From: Sclerurus mexicanus
Taxonomy: Eukaryota > Chordata > Aves > Passeriformes > Furnariidae
Reading direction: 5' to 3'
DNA: 64,000 nucleotides
NCBI GenBank assembly: GCA_013396755.1
Contig: VWZF01003210.1
Coordinates: 103,077-167,076, forward strand
Below are positions 44,122-55,860 of the stretch, piece by piece. A model generated the notes under the pieces. That model was not told where the DNA came from, did no database searches, and was given only the letters and a program-made list of their open reading frames with translations. Made by a program: the position numbers and the translations under genes. Positions within the stretch are counted from its first letter, which is position 1. Each line of letters begins with the position of its first letter.

Positions 44122-47100
44122 ATCTCTGAGTTGAAATAATGGAGCTTGTAAGAAAATAAAGCCCTTTCCTGGCTGTGCTCACATGCGGCCCCTTGCACTG
44201 ATTACCCCACATCCTTCCTAGTGGGTGCTGAGGGGGAGTTGGGGCACAGTCTTGGGTGATGATGGGGGGTTTGGGCATGATATTGGGGCTTCTCTCATCC
44301 CTCCCAGCTGGGGATGAGTTGTAAAAACCATCCCAGCCCTCACTGGGGCTGGGTGAGGGCAGGAACCACGCTAGAGAGGGGTGAGAGAACAGTGGGTGCT
44401 GCTCGAAGGTGGGGACAGCCCAGTCCTGGTTCTGCTTGGCTGCAGCTGGCACCTAAAATAATCAGCCTCACCACGGTATTTTTGCTGCTTAGGGAAACTT
44501 AATTTTCATTTTCCGACCCGTTTCCTAGCTGGGAAACCGAGGGCTGCTCAGGGCCGTGGTGAGCATGGGGGTTATTTAGCACAAAGTGCCACTGAAGTGC
44601 CATTTGGGTTGGCAAACCATTCCGGGGTTCTGTGATTTCATCAACTAAATACTAACCCCTGCTCCAGGTTACGCTAAATCACCCACTCCCTGATCAGCAA
44701 TACACATAAACCTTCCGAGGACACCAAGCGCTCCTCGAGACAAGATTAAGCTCACCAATAACAAACCCAGCCGTGTTTCATCTATTTATATGAACCATTA
44801 AGGTTTACAGACAACCCATCGTGCGTTCCTTGACGTCTGCCATGAATCCCACGTTCCCTGGTGCTGTGCACTTCCCCAGCCAAACCGCTCCCTCTGCGTG
44901 GATCCAATATTTCCTCGGCACTTCCAGGGGGCTGAAAACATTTCTCTTTGTGGATTCTTTTAAATTCCACCCCCGAAACAACCCTCTGGATCATTTAAAG
45001 TGGGAATGTTTGTACTGAGGATCCTATAGGGAGGCTGGGAATTATTTTACTGCTACAAACTTTTCTCACATCTTAACAAAATGCAAATGTCCTAATCCCA
45101 ATGTTGCTAAAATGCAGAGCTAAGATCAGACTGACTTGTTCAGTGTGGTGATTTGTTTTTTAATTGCTTATTCTTAGGAGTTGCTTTGAAAAAAAGTGCA
45201 TTTCTGTTTGTAATAAATATACCAGCACAGCTCAAAAAATGTGACTTTTAAGGCAATCTTTGAAATCAGGAGCTTCAAATCCTTCTGGAAAAAGTGTATG
45301 AGGATCATGGAGAGAAATACCTCACTAGAAACAACAACCACAGCCTGGAAAGTGAACAGTGGAAATATTCTGTATGAACAGGAAGAATCCACAGCCATTG
45401 AGAACCATTAGAGTCAGCGTTAATTAGGGCTGATTGACTGAGAACAGAGTCCAACACGAGCTTGGCTCTGCTGACAGAGCTGCTCAGAGCCTGTACTGAG
45501 TCACTGGGAAAACCACATGCTAAGTTGTTACAGAGGAAAAAAATTAGAAATACATACAACTACGAGCAGGTGGGATTTTCCATGGACCTGAGGGATGGAG
45601 GAGCCTGGAACTGCGTTTCAACCCCAGTTAGTGGAAAGGGTGCTGCCTGCTCCCCTGCTCCAGCCCTATTTTTCATCCCCGGAGGGTGATAGGAGATGCT
45701 ATCTAGTGACATCTCACATCTCTGATAGGGATGTGCATCCCAGGAGATGGGAAGGCAGGAACATGGATGGAGAAAGGTGGAAAACTGGGAATGGAGAAAC
45801 CCTCCTCCTTCATCCTACTGCAGGCAGAGCTCCTGTGGCTGGATCCAGCTTCAATGGGGTTGGACAGATGACAGCCCTGCTTCTGGGTGCTCCTTGCTCC
45901 AGAGAAAGTTTTAGGGCTGTGGAAAACCACTTCCCCAAATCGTCACTGCTCTTTCACCACTGGAAGGGCTGACTGTCCTGCAAAAACCAGATGGACACAA
46001 CGTGTGTTACTGAGAGGTGAAGTGGAGAAAGCAGAGCTGAAGCCTGGCAAAGGAGGGCTCTGCCAGTCCAGGAGGCAGCTCCATTGGCCCAGAGGATGGA
46101 GATTCTCAAGGGCTCCGTGGAGAGACCAGTTCCCTGGGAGCCATCTCCCTGCCCCTTATTCTGAACCCTGAAACTTCTGATTTCGTGACTTTTTTCTGTG
46201 ATTTTTTTTTTTTTTTGCTGTCATGAATTCACACACCTTTAACCACCCTGCTGGTGAGAGAAGTGACAATGCTGGCTGGGGGTTGCAGTGCCTTCTGCAC
46301 CATCAGGAGCAGAGCTGGAGCCTGCACTGTGCACTAATATCTCCATCACCACCTCCTATAGCTCAGTTTAGGGCTGAGAGGTGGAAAAAAGCAAGTCTCC
46401 GCCACCTCTTGCCACAGTTTTTGGCTTGGACTGGGACTGTTCTGGCTCTGACCCTGCTCTCTCCCTCTTCCCTGCACACCTTGATCCCCTTCCCCATGTG
46501 CTCCAGCCACAAATGTAACGGCACGGTCAGAGTCTGGCTATTGTTGTTCATCCTCTTTCTTACATAACCAAGTTTGCTCTTTTTCTCCCTCCATGCAGGG
46601 TTTGCAGCAGGAACTGTGCTGTCAATCAATACAGTTAATTCAGAAACTAGTCACTGGCATGGATAATTTAAAATAGTCCCTGGAGTGGGTTGGTTTGCAC
46701 CTTTGTCTGAAGGGTCCCTCTCAGCAGAGGCTGAGTGGATGTTCCACTGCCAAGTGGATGCTTTCCTCTTTGTGGTTTTTCCCTCAGAGAAATAGATTTT
46801 AATACTAAAATCCACTCTTTGCCCCTGGAGTTTGCAGAAGGAAAGGGGAACAGGACCCATTAGGTGCCCACCAGCACCAGCAACCTCGGAGAAAGCATCT
46901 GAGTGCCCACCCGAGCCCAGCAGCTCTGGAAGGAGCACCGTGGGGAGCTGCTGCCACAGAGCCATCCCAAGGAGTGCTCATTGACCGCTTGGTCACCTTT
47001 TTCACGGCCTCTGACTCTCCTGGCTCTGGGTTTTAATGCTCTCTCTGCCTGCCTGGTTCTGGGTATGTCCCTGGGAGCCAGGACGTGGGTTTGGACAACG

Positions 47101-47139
47101 CTCTCAGGTGCATGATGTGATTCTTGGGGTCGTCCTGTG

Positions 47140-47210
47140 CAGAGTCAGGAGGTGGACTCAGTGACCCTTGTAGGTCCCTCAGAACTCAGGATGTTCGTGA
47201 TTCTGTAAGT
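47140..47210 (+). mobile_element. Short CR1 3'-end remnant
   Basis: Contains 'gaggtggactcagtgaccct', 'tgtaggtccctcagaactca' and 'ttcgtgattctgta', which resemble the last 70 bases of CR1, much diverged. Confidence 0.5.
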
Positions 47211-49660
47211 GCAGTTCTTCTGCCCTGAACTTGGTGTGTCCTGCAGCAGCCACGTGCCCACCCTGCAATCCCTGGGACCAAGAGGGATGACTTTGTCTGC
47301 GTTGGTGGCTGTGTCCAGGTGTGCATTAAAGCAGGGCTGCAGCTCAGTTTCCTGGTGTACCCAGTCCCACAAATAAATGATGGTTTATTGCATCCAAACA
47401 ACAGGGAATTTGAACTCCGGCACCATGGAGAGATAAAATCTAAAAGATACCCAGTGGCTGGGTGGGAAAGCTCCACCTTTATACAGGACTCTGCCCTTTG
47501 TGCCAAGTGAGATCAAGGATGCTCCCAAAAAAGCGAATCCCTTCTCTCTGCCTGGGCACAGCTTTTTGGGGTCCTGGAACCAGAGTTGCTCCCTGGCACA
47601 GCTGCCAAGGTAGGTGGTAGAGGAACAGAGAGTGCTTCGTATTTAGGAAGTTAAAGGGGGACTGAGTTCCCTAAAGGGATGGACCGAGAGTGAGAAGGAC
47701 GGTGAACAGACCAAATCACCCAGCTGCTGGAGCCACAGACACCTCTGTCCCCAGTGTCCCCTCTGTCCCCCAGCATGGGCAGGCACCCGGAGCTCCCAGC
47801 GCCTGGCTCTGCTGCGTCCAGGTCACACCGAGCCACATGATCTGCGGGGTCGGAGCAGCAACAACAACAGGAACAATCTGTGGGAGAGGAACTTAGGATG
47901 AGCCCAACTTCTCTAAAAGTATAAAAAGACCCTGGGGGGCCGCAAAAGGCATCGACTTGCACGTCCTGCCCTCCCGCCGCCGCGGCCGCCTCTCGCAGCC
48001 CTGACGGTTGGAAGCGGCATTGTCCTGGCATTGTGCAATAAATACCATTTGGGTGCCCTTGGCATCGGCTCTCCCCACTCCCCTGCCCTCCCAGAAAAGG
48101 AAACACAGCCCCACCGAGGCGTGAAGGTCCTTTGCAAGAGTGCAAACGGCTCTGCTCAGCCTCTGGCCTGCTCGGGGGCTTCACCTGGGTGAAAAGAGTG
48201 AGAAAAGCTGCAGAAAAACTCCTGCCCAAATCCCATGAAAGAGCATCAGGGAAGGGAATCGTAAGGAGCATCTCTGTTTCCTGTCAAAGGATGCTCACCA
48301 GGGCCAATTAATTCAAAATCAAAGAGACTTTCAGCACCTGGCTGGATAGGGACTCACTGAGCACACTACGCCAAGGTGGGTGACACTTTTAAGGTCCCAT
48401 TCCCGTAAAATTCTCCTTTCCCCCTTGATTTATTGGAGTTTCCACTTGCTGACCCCAAGCCATTTGGGGGAAGGATGCGTCCACTGCTGCACCACAGCGT
48501 TTGCAGCCACTCTCTGCAGGCACCCTGAAATAAGATAATTAGACATTTTAAAGGCTATTTTTAGCTTGGGGAAACACTACATCTTTCCGAAAACTTCCAA
48601 ACAACAGGAAAAGACCCACAGAAGATGAAGACAAAGCTTTTTGCAGGTAGCCTCAGTCCAGACCAGCCAATAAACAGGCACATTCCGCACACAAACCTAT
48701 CTCCATCCAGCCCTGGTGGCACCTCCAGGAGATGGGTCAGATGTTGAGACTATCATGAAGCACATCTGTAGATGCTTGTGATTTTTTCCATGGGTTGTAA
48801 GCTTGGAAGAAGTGTTATCCCGCATAGAAAATCTTGTTTCAGCCATATCCTTTGTCCCCCATGCCTGCTGTGATAGAAGCCGTGCACAGCGTGACATTTT
48901 CTCCCAGCCTAGAGGAAAACATTTCGCTGATTGGACAGAGGGGAATAACAGAGGAGAAAATTAGATCCTAAATTTTAGGTACTTGTGGCTGCTAGAAAAT
49001 TGGTCTTCAGTGTTAATGCAAATTGATGAGACCAGAAGGAGAAAAACTCAAAACAAGATGGGATTTTAAAACCGTAGCTCCTGGCCTCTTGAAGAGCAGC
49101 TGTGGCGTTTTTTCAACATTTTTCCTAGCAAGTCACTTAAATGAACCAGGACTTGAGATTCCAGGAATTTTGGGTTTTTTAAACTTATAGGAAAGGAGGA
49201 AGAAACAGATGGAGTTACTGCTTCTGAACTAAAAATACTGTTTAGAGAAGGACATCTGCAGTACAGCTTTGAATGTCAAGGTCCTCAGTGTTTGGGCTGT
49301 TCTCCTTCAAATGTCAGCTCCTGATGTTTGGAGAGGTAGGAAGGCTGGAAAGTGGAAGATTGCAGCCACCCCTTTCTTCCCTTGTAGATACTTGTTCACC
49401 TGGAAGTTTTACAGTGAAATGGAGAGGAAATCTCATTTTCACCCTGGGGTGCAGGGACAGGGACACCCTTGAACTGTCCTTCCCACTTTGGGATCCCTGT
49501 ATGGTGGATCCGGACCAGTCCCAGCTGCTGGAGGCTGTTTGGGGACGTGGAGTCGATGAGAAATTGGACAAGCCATTCATAAAACTTCTGGGAGAGTATT
49601 TGTGAAAGCTAAGAACTTTGTGCCCCTCCCATCATCGAATAAGTGACCTTTGTCCTGTCT
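47211..49660. other. Non-coding interval with CpG patch
   Basis: No coding exon recognised. A short CpG-dense patch is at 47935-48005 ('cccgccgccgcggccgcctc'). 48.5-49.3 kb is AT-rich and repeat-free. Confidence 0.4.
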
Positions 49661-49665
49661 TTTAT

Positions 49666-49675
49666 TTTCACTTTC
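49666..49675 (-). promoter_or_regulatory. Canonical ISRE core
   Basis: TTTCACTTTC again (GAAAGTGAAA on the minus strand), extended to CGAAAGTGAAAA. It is the second exact copy of this 10-mer in the window, about 28 kb downstream of the IRF8 start. Confidence 0.55.
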
Positions 49676-50230
49676 GAGATCTTGCCTTCCAGAGGTCAAG
49701 CAGGTTAAAAAGTTCGGCGGAATTAAAGGGGCAGGATTAATCACCCCAGTTATTTTATCTTGCTGGCCACCATGTCATCCTGCTTTTGCCAAGGTCAGTA
49801 ATTATGTAAAAAGTCAAAAGGTTCCAGAACGTCACAAGTCAGCCCCCAGAGAACCCAGGAAACTTGGCCTAAAAGGCACAATCTTTGAAAAATACCCTTT
49901 TGTGTCTTGTCCCTCCATTCGGAGAGTCTTGGCAGTTCTTGTTTTTCAAAAAAAGGAACAATGATATTCTAATGTAATGACAGAACTCCAGGAGCTGGAG
50001 ATTTACAGGGGAAAAAAAAATTAACAAGTATTGTACAGGTCATCATAAACCAGTGAGAAACAACCTGTGCTTCCCTGCCGTCTTGTTAAACCAGCCCTGC
50101 AATAAGGCACTGTCACTTTGCTTCTCGAATATGATTTGGTTTATAAGATTATATCAATACAGGGCAACGAGTGTGCAAGACAGGCCATAAAGCACCATCA
50201 GGTACAGTGTGTCACTGTTATTTAACCCTC

Positions 50231-50258
50231 TGATTATTTAATCTTTGATTATTTAATC
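50231..50258. repeat. Paired 13-base direct repeat, homeodomain-like
   Basis: TGATTATTTAATC occurs at 50231-50243 and 50246-50258 with a 2-base gap (15-base period). Each unit has a TGATTA/TTAAT core. The 49.9-50.5 kb area around it is AT-rich and repeat-free. Confidence 0.75.
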
Positions 50259-53255
50259 CGGAGTGTGATATCTCTTATCAGGGCTCAAGGGGGAATATTA
50301 CATCCCCTGTGCTCTGATAGCAGCATCTCCCAGTCTGGAGTTAAACATTAATGAGCTGTCACAGCATCGGATTCCCAGAAATCTGTCAAGGTCACCCATA
50401 GCGATGAATAATGAGGTTTCTTTGAAATATGCCCGGGATATAGTGGGTCAAGGCTGCGAGGGAAGACTTGTGGGTGTCAGCAGTCCCTGGCGTGGCTGAG
50501 GTCTCTCTTGGTTAATGTCAAGACTTCATCAGACTTCTTGCTTCAGCCTTGTGGTCCAGCGGCTGCTTCCCTCCAGATGCTTAAAGGGAAAAGGCAAGAG
50601 AGGCGGGGTCAGGCTTGGTGTCTGAAAGCCCTTTCAGCTCTGCTTTTGTAAGTGTTAATGGGATAGCACATGGAACTCTTGTCACTCTCATGAACCTCTT
50701 CAGATGGTGGCTTCAGCTGGCAGCGTGGCAGTGAGCTCCCAGGTCCAATTACCTCTGCAAATGAAAGCACTGCCCTTTGAGGGGGGGGTTTTAATTTACC
50801 ATCTATTCCTTTCATCTAGTGGCTTCTTGTGCTTGGAGTACAAGCCATGAAAACAGCTCTTAATCTACCTCCTACCTCCCACCAATTATTTAATACCTGG
50901 ATTTTATTCCTTCTCATTTGTCTTTCTAACTACCCTAATTTCTCCAGTTTCTCTCATCAGCGTTTTCCCAAGCTCTTTATTGTTTTCTGATTGCTGTAAT
51001 TCTGCAATATCTTTTGGCACTAAAGCCCAGCTCCCCAGAGGAACCGGCTCATGAATTTATACAGCGACATTACACAGGCTTTTCAGACGAGTCTTGGGGC
51101 TGATTCGGATGCCCAGAAATGCTCCTTCTGTTCCTGCCTCTCCTGTCGCTGCATCTCTTTAATGAGTGGTTCTGCAGAAATTAGCAAGTAGAAATTGCAC
51201 AAGCGGTTGCGCTCCTGGTATAAAGAGACATGAAAGTTTGAGTCAAGAATGTTGGAGACTGAATGTTTGGCCTCCTCCATCCTTCCCCGCTCTCTATGCC
51301 CGTGACTCGCCAGGGCATTTCTCTCTTCATTTGTCAAGACAAGAGTTTCAGCCTGGGAGGAAATTTTCCCCACCGTACTAATTTCTTCTACTTCTTGCAA
51401 CTGAAGCACATTAGAGAATTTGTTCCTGAAACTTCCCATGTTCTAATTTTACATGATGGGGCTGTCAGAAGCAGCCCATGAGAGAAATGAGATCTCCTCC
51501 GCAGCTTTGGGGTGACTGTGCTGCCTTACAAGAGCTGATGAAACTCAGAGGCTGCTGCCCTGCTCATTAGTACCAGATTTCCTACCTTGGTTACAGAGCT
51601 TTCAGGTGACAAGACTCAGCCTGGGCCCAGTCCAACTCATTAAACCCTCTTTAAGCAATGCCACCTCTTTTATTCCTGCCTGGCAAAGGAATCCGCCTTC
51701 TAACCAAATACTTGAATGCACTCATGCCAGGAGAGGAGTTTTAAATATGATCAGTATGAGGAAATACGTTGGGGTGCTGAGAATAAACACGTTCCCTGGG
51801 AGTTTATTTATTTGTCTTACAGGGTTGCCCCAGACGAAGGATCGGCTGGGACGGCACTCAAATGTTGCTCTAAGGGTGTTTTTCCTCTTCCAGGACTTTG
51901 TTTCTTTTTCTGTCCGAGAGTGGAATTAAGGCAGTCACTAATTATGACAAGATATTCTTCTTGGGAAATAGTCCAAGTTTTTTTGAAGGGCAAGAGGATG
52001 CAGCTGCATGGCGAGTACCGGTGGGTGGATGGAGATGCACCCACGTCAGGATTTGGTGGAATTGCACAGCTCACAGGCCAGGGTTTGGGTCCCTCATCTT
52101 TCACAACTGTTTCTACTGGCTCATTCCAACTGGAAAGACCCCATAATTGCAAATTCTGTCTCTGGTGAGAACAAAATCTAGTGGTCGCTAAAGGTCTCCC
52201 AGGAAGGCTGCTCAAGGTCAGCGTGGGAAAGTGGCTTCCTTTATGGCTCCTTAGATATCTGCCTTATCTGTCTCCTGTGGAGTGCAGGATGAAGTGAGCA
52301 AAGACTGATGTGTAATTGCTTGGTAGAGAAGCAGGAAGAAAAAATACCTGAACATCCAAACATCTTCAGTTCTGGGAAGGCTTGGGTTGGTACTTGGCGG
52401 TGGGATTTGATCTCTGTTGTATTCAGCCAGGACCTGCAGTGTGAATTTGAGGTGTTGCAGTCCCAAGGCCCTTGAGGACCTTGTGTGAGCCCATGAACAG
52501 AAATCAATGTCTATCAGCTGCCATGATTATGGGTGGGAGAAGGAAAATCCTTCCTCCATTGGATTGAGCTCTCTCTCTTAGCATTTTTCTCCTGTATCAG
52601 CTGGACAACAAGAGCAACCAGGGGCCAAACTCAAGGCCAAGCCTTGGAAATCTTCCCAGAACCACAGCCAGCATGGCACCCAATGCCGTTTTCCTGGGCC
52701 CAAATGAAATGGTTTTCATTAGCAAGGGTGGTCAGGGTGTCTGACAGCACAGCCACTGATGCTCTCCGTGTCTCACCATCTCAGATGCCTTCTGGGATTG
52801 TTTTTTTGAACCCATGAGCATCATCACCTTCTGCTGGAGGGGTTTTTTTCCCCTTTTCTGGCCCTGCGGTGGGTTGACGGGAGCAGGTCACGGGACAACC
52901 TGTCATGTGGAACCAACCGACCGCATCTTGGTGGGGTCCAGACTTACCTTTTTTTATCTTTGGAGAGACCAGATCATGACCATAAAAGGGAAGAACGGAA
53001 TATTGGGCGAGGAGCCCTGCTCCGATTGGCTGGGCACCGATTCGCAGCGGTTTCGGGGGAAATAACCAGATCGGAGCAATTTTTGGGCTGAGAATAAAAA
53101 CAATACAACAAAACCATGTGGTTCACCATTGAAACCAAGACAGGACTTTCGCTGTTGGTGCCTCCCGTTGTTTTTGGTTCCACCTGCATGAAACTGCAGC
53201 AGGGCCCTCACTTCCACATGGGCACAGCCGCACAGAGCTCCTGGTTCCCGTAAAA
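50259..53255. other. Non-coding interval
   Basis: No coding exon or mobile element recognised. The 50.4-51.5 kb part remains AT-rich and is a reasonable place to look for conserved non-coding sequence. Confidence 0.35.
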
Positions 53256-53480
53256 CATCTCTGCAGCCACAGCCAGCTGATGTCAACCAAGGTAACATCT
53301 CCTGGAGGTTTATGGAGAGGAGCTGGTTAGCTGAGAACCAGGATTGTAACCACCTCCTGTGAGCCCATCTCTGCGGCCATGACCAGCTGGTGTCACCTAG
53401 GCCACATCTGGAGATGAACTGGAAGGTTCTGGTGGCCAGGTTGGCCAGGAACCAGAGTTGCAATCACCCTCTGTCAAGCC
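53256..53480 (+). repeat. Tandem duplication of about 110 bases, two diverged copies
   Basis: Copy 1 (53256-53365) and copy 2 (53366 to about 53480) both begin 'catctctgc.gcca...ccagctg.tgtca'. Both continue with 'acatct.ctgga' or similar, and end 'aaccag..ttg.aa.cacc..ctgt.a.gcc'. Both share one orientation and abut directly. Confidence 0.75.
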
Positions 53481-53901
53481 GGTAACCTTCTGAGTTGGGA
53501 GAGCCCAGGCAACAGTTTGCTGTGGTTTCGTATCTGTGTATCTGTGTCTGAAAACTGATAGAACAAAGTCCCTTCATGCCTGAACATCTCTTCCACCCAA
53601 CCCTTGTTGGTCCATTTGCATGGTTAAACCCAGGCCTTTAACCTCCCGAGGCACTCGCCTAAAACGTGGCACCAGCACTGAGTTACAACATTTGGTAAAC
53701 ACGATAAAAAAGGCTGAGAGTGTTTCCTGGAAACTTTGGCAGCCGTATTTTGGGAGCAGATGTTGGCAATAAGCAAAGTTCTTTTAAGCCATGAAGGCAT
53801 TTTCCTATTTAATGGTTAGCATGAGAAATGTGACAGCTGAATTAGGCTATTTGGAATCAGGGTATTTGTGCCCAGGACAGAGTGGGTATCGGCTTCGACC
53901 C

Positions 53902-53953
53902 TTCTGGGAAGGCCGCGCCCATGCAAATCCTTCACTCGTTGCCTTCATCCAAT
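53902..53953. promoter_or_regulatory. STAT-like, octamer and CCAAT motif cluster
   Basis: Within 52 bases: TTCTGGGAA (53902-53910, GAS-type), a CpG-containing 'ggccgcgccc', the perfect octamer ATGCAAAT (53921-53928) and CCAAT (53949-53953). This resembles a compact promoter or enhancer of lymphoid type. No TATA or gene was found beside it. Confidence 0.4.
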
Positions 53954-55599
53954 AAGAGCAAGACGGCTTTACGGTTAATGTTGTTCTTGGAGTCAGAAAC
54001 GGGCTCTCATCCCTGAGCTGATGGGAAACACCTGCCTTGCCTTGTGTGCTTAGGGTGGCAGCAGGGCCATCTGGGACCAGGAGTGTCTCTTCTGGAGGGT
54101 GAATCCAACTGCCTGCAGAAGGAGGCAGTGGCCTGGCTCCTTCTGGGGGATGTTTGCATTAACCACCTCCAGAAGAAGTGAGTCTGGCAGCCTTTGATTC
54201 CTTCCTTAAACCGAAGTGGAGTGTTGGTTCCCCCTCACTGGATGCTCCTGGCAGCATCGAGTTGATTGTTGGCTGCTTTGGTGAGTCTATCCAAGCCCAG
54301 AGATGCAGGTGATCACACAGATGCCATACCCTGTTCCGTTCATTCTTTTCTTCAACTTTCCCCTCCCATTCCTCCTTGCATCCACCCATCCTTCTGAACC
54401 TCCCCTTTTCCATGGACACCTAATTTCAGATAAACCCTGGTGATATTGGCAATAATCCTTCACCATCACCCCACCTCTCCCTCTCCATCACGCCCCTTCC
54501 TCTGCTCCTGCCCCAGTCCCGGGTACCTTTGGCTCTCCTGTGGTAGCAGTTCCCTGGTTCTCCTCACTCCACCACCCGCTGCAATTTCTCTGCCTGTCCC
54601 CACTGCAGTTATTTCTTCAGTGGTGACCGCAGTGGTGAGTCCCGGGACCTATCGCAGCATCGCAAGCCATGGTGCTTGGCCCCACAAAACCAGAGGGGAA
54701 GCACAGTGTCTTACTCATTGGCACCGGAGTGATGCTCCCCCATCACCTCTTTCCCAGTGGGCAGCGGTCTGGGGAGAGGGGGAAGAGGTGGCTGTGCACA
54801 TATCAGGGAAGAACAGCTGCTCTGGGGCATTGGTCTTCTCCATGGCCATCAACCCAACCTTGTGGGTCTCTCCAAAACCAGCCTGGGCTGCATGAGCTGA
54901 GGTTTGGGCAGAGCATCTTTGTGAGGCAGGGATGAAGGTGGTGTTTGGAGGTTTGTTATCGGTGTGGTTCAGGGTGACACTGGTGGCAATGCAGCTCTGG
55001 AAGAGGCAGTGGGGACCTGGGTAGAGCCAACCCAACCATGGTCTATGCGGTGGTTTGCTGCCTGCTGCACTAGGCTTGAATCATCGGGAGTTTGGGTCTA
55101 AACTGGGCTGTTCTGCAGTATAAGTTAAAAACCTTGCTGGAAGTACAGTTTCAGTATTGGGTATTTAAGTTCTTCCCTTGTCCTCATAACACCTCCCCGG
55201 GGCAGAGCTGTGCTGATGTCCCCATTGTACTGGCTGTGAACAGGGGCCAGGGGGCACAGCGATTCACCCAAGGCTGCAAAGGAAGCCTGTGGCAGAGGCA
55301 CAGTGAATCCACCTCCAGCTCCCACCCTAAGCAGGCTCCAGATTTCCAGACCACAGGTTTCCTCCCCAACCCTACAGTCCTAACCCCAAACCAGCCTGCA
55401 GAGAGTGAGAGGGAAAGGGAATTGCACAAACACCTCGGCTACATTTCAGAGGAACCCTCCAGTGCTGGCTGTGTGCCCTCAGGATGCTGGGCAAGCCCCA
55501 GTTCTGGGGCAAGAAACACTCAGCCCTGCTCAAAACAGTCAGGGAGAGCAAACTAGAAGCTTTTCAGGATGATTCTGACCCTTCAAATGACAGTATCCC
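53954..55599. other. Non-coding interval, pyrimidine-rich
   Basis: The + strand is strongly C/T-rich at about 54340-54620. No coding exon recognised. Confidence 0.4.
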
Positions 55600-55725
55600 T
55601 CATCCAAGGGGTACTTTTCCCCAGAAGGATGAGAACAGGTTGGAGGAGGCTTGGAGCAACCCAGTGAGGGTTTGGAAGAAGATGATCATTAAAGTCCCTT
55701 CCAACCCAAACCATTCCTTGATTCC
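55600..55725 (+). mobile_element. CR1 LINE 3'-end fragment
   Basis: Forward copy: 'aacaggttggaggaggcttg', 'gagcaacccagtgagggttt', 'gaagaagatgatcattaaag' and 'tcccttccaacccaaaccat', ending 'tccttgattcc'. Confidence 0.85.
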
Positions 55726-55817
55726 ATGTGCTGGGCCACACTCTGCACAGCGCCTGCAGACAGGTGATAAAACCGAGCAAGATGCAGCAGGGCGAACAAC
55801 AACAGGCAAACGAGCAT

Positions 55818-55860
55818 TGAAAAAAAAAAAGAACAATTAAAAAAAAAAAAGAAAAAAAAA
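55818..55860. repeat. A-rich low-complexity tract
   Basis: Three poly(A) runs of 9-12 bases broken by 'gaacaatt' and 'g'. It starts about 95 bases after the CR1 end, so it may be an expanded tail. Confidence 0.8.

Larger units (their letters stand above)
40526..47139. other. Non-coding interval, AT-richer core
   Basis: No coding exon recognised. From about 42.2 to 45.5 kb the DNA is AT-rich and free of CR1. At about 44640-44850 there are dense homeodomain/forkhead-type motifs ('ccaataacaaac', 'taaggtttacag', 'cataaacc'), which is how ancient enhancers often look. Conservation was not tested. A poly(T) of about 15 lies at 46202-46217. Confidence 0.4.

Noticed and set aside
47651..48271. A 206-codon minus-strand frame with cysteine-rich stretch
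   Set aside because: It crosses a CpG-dense patch, has no family resemblance or splice logic, and competes with frames on the other strand.
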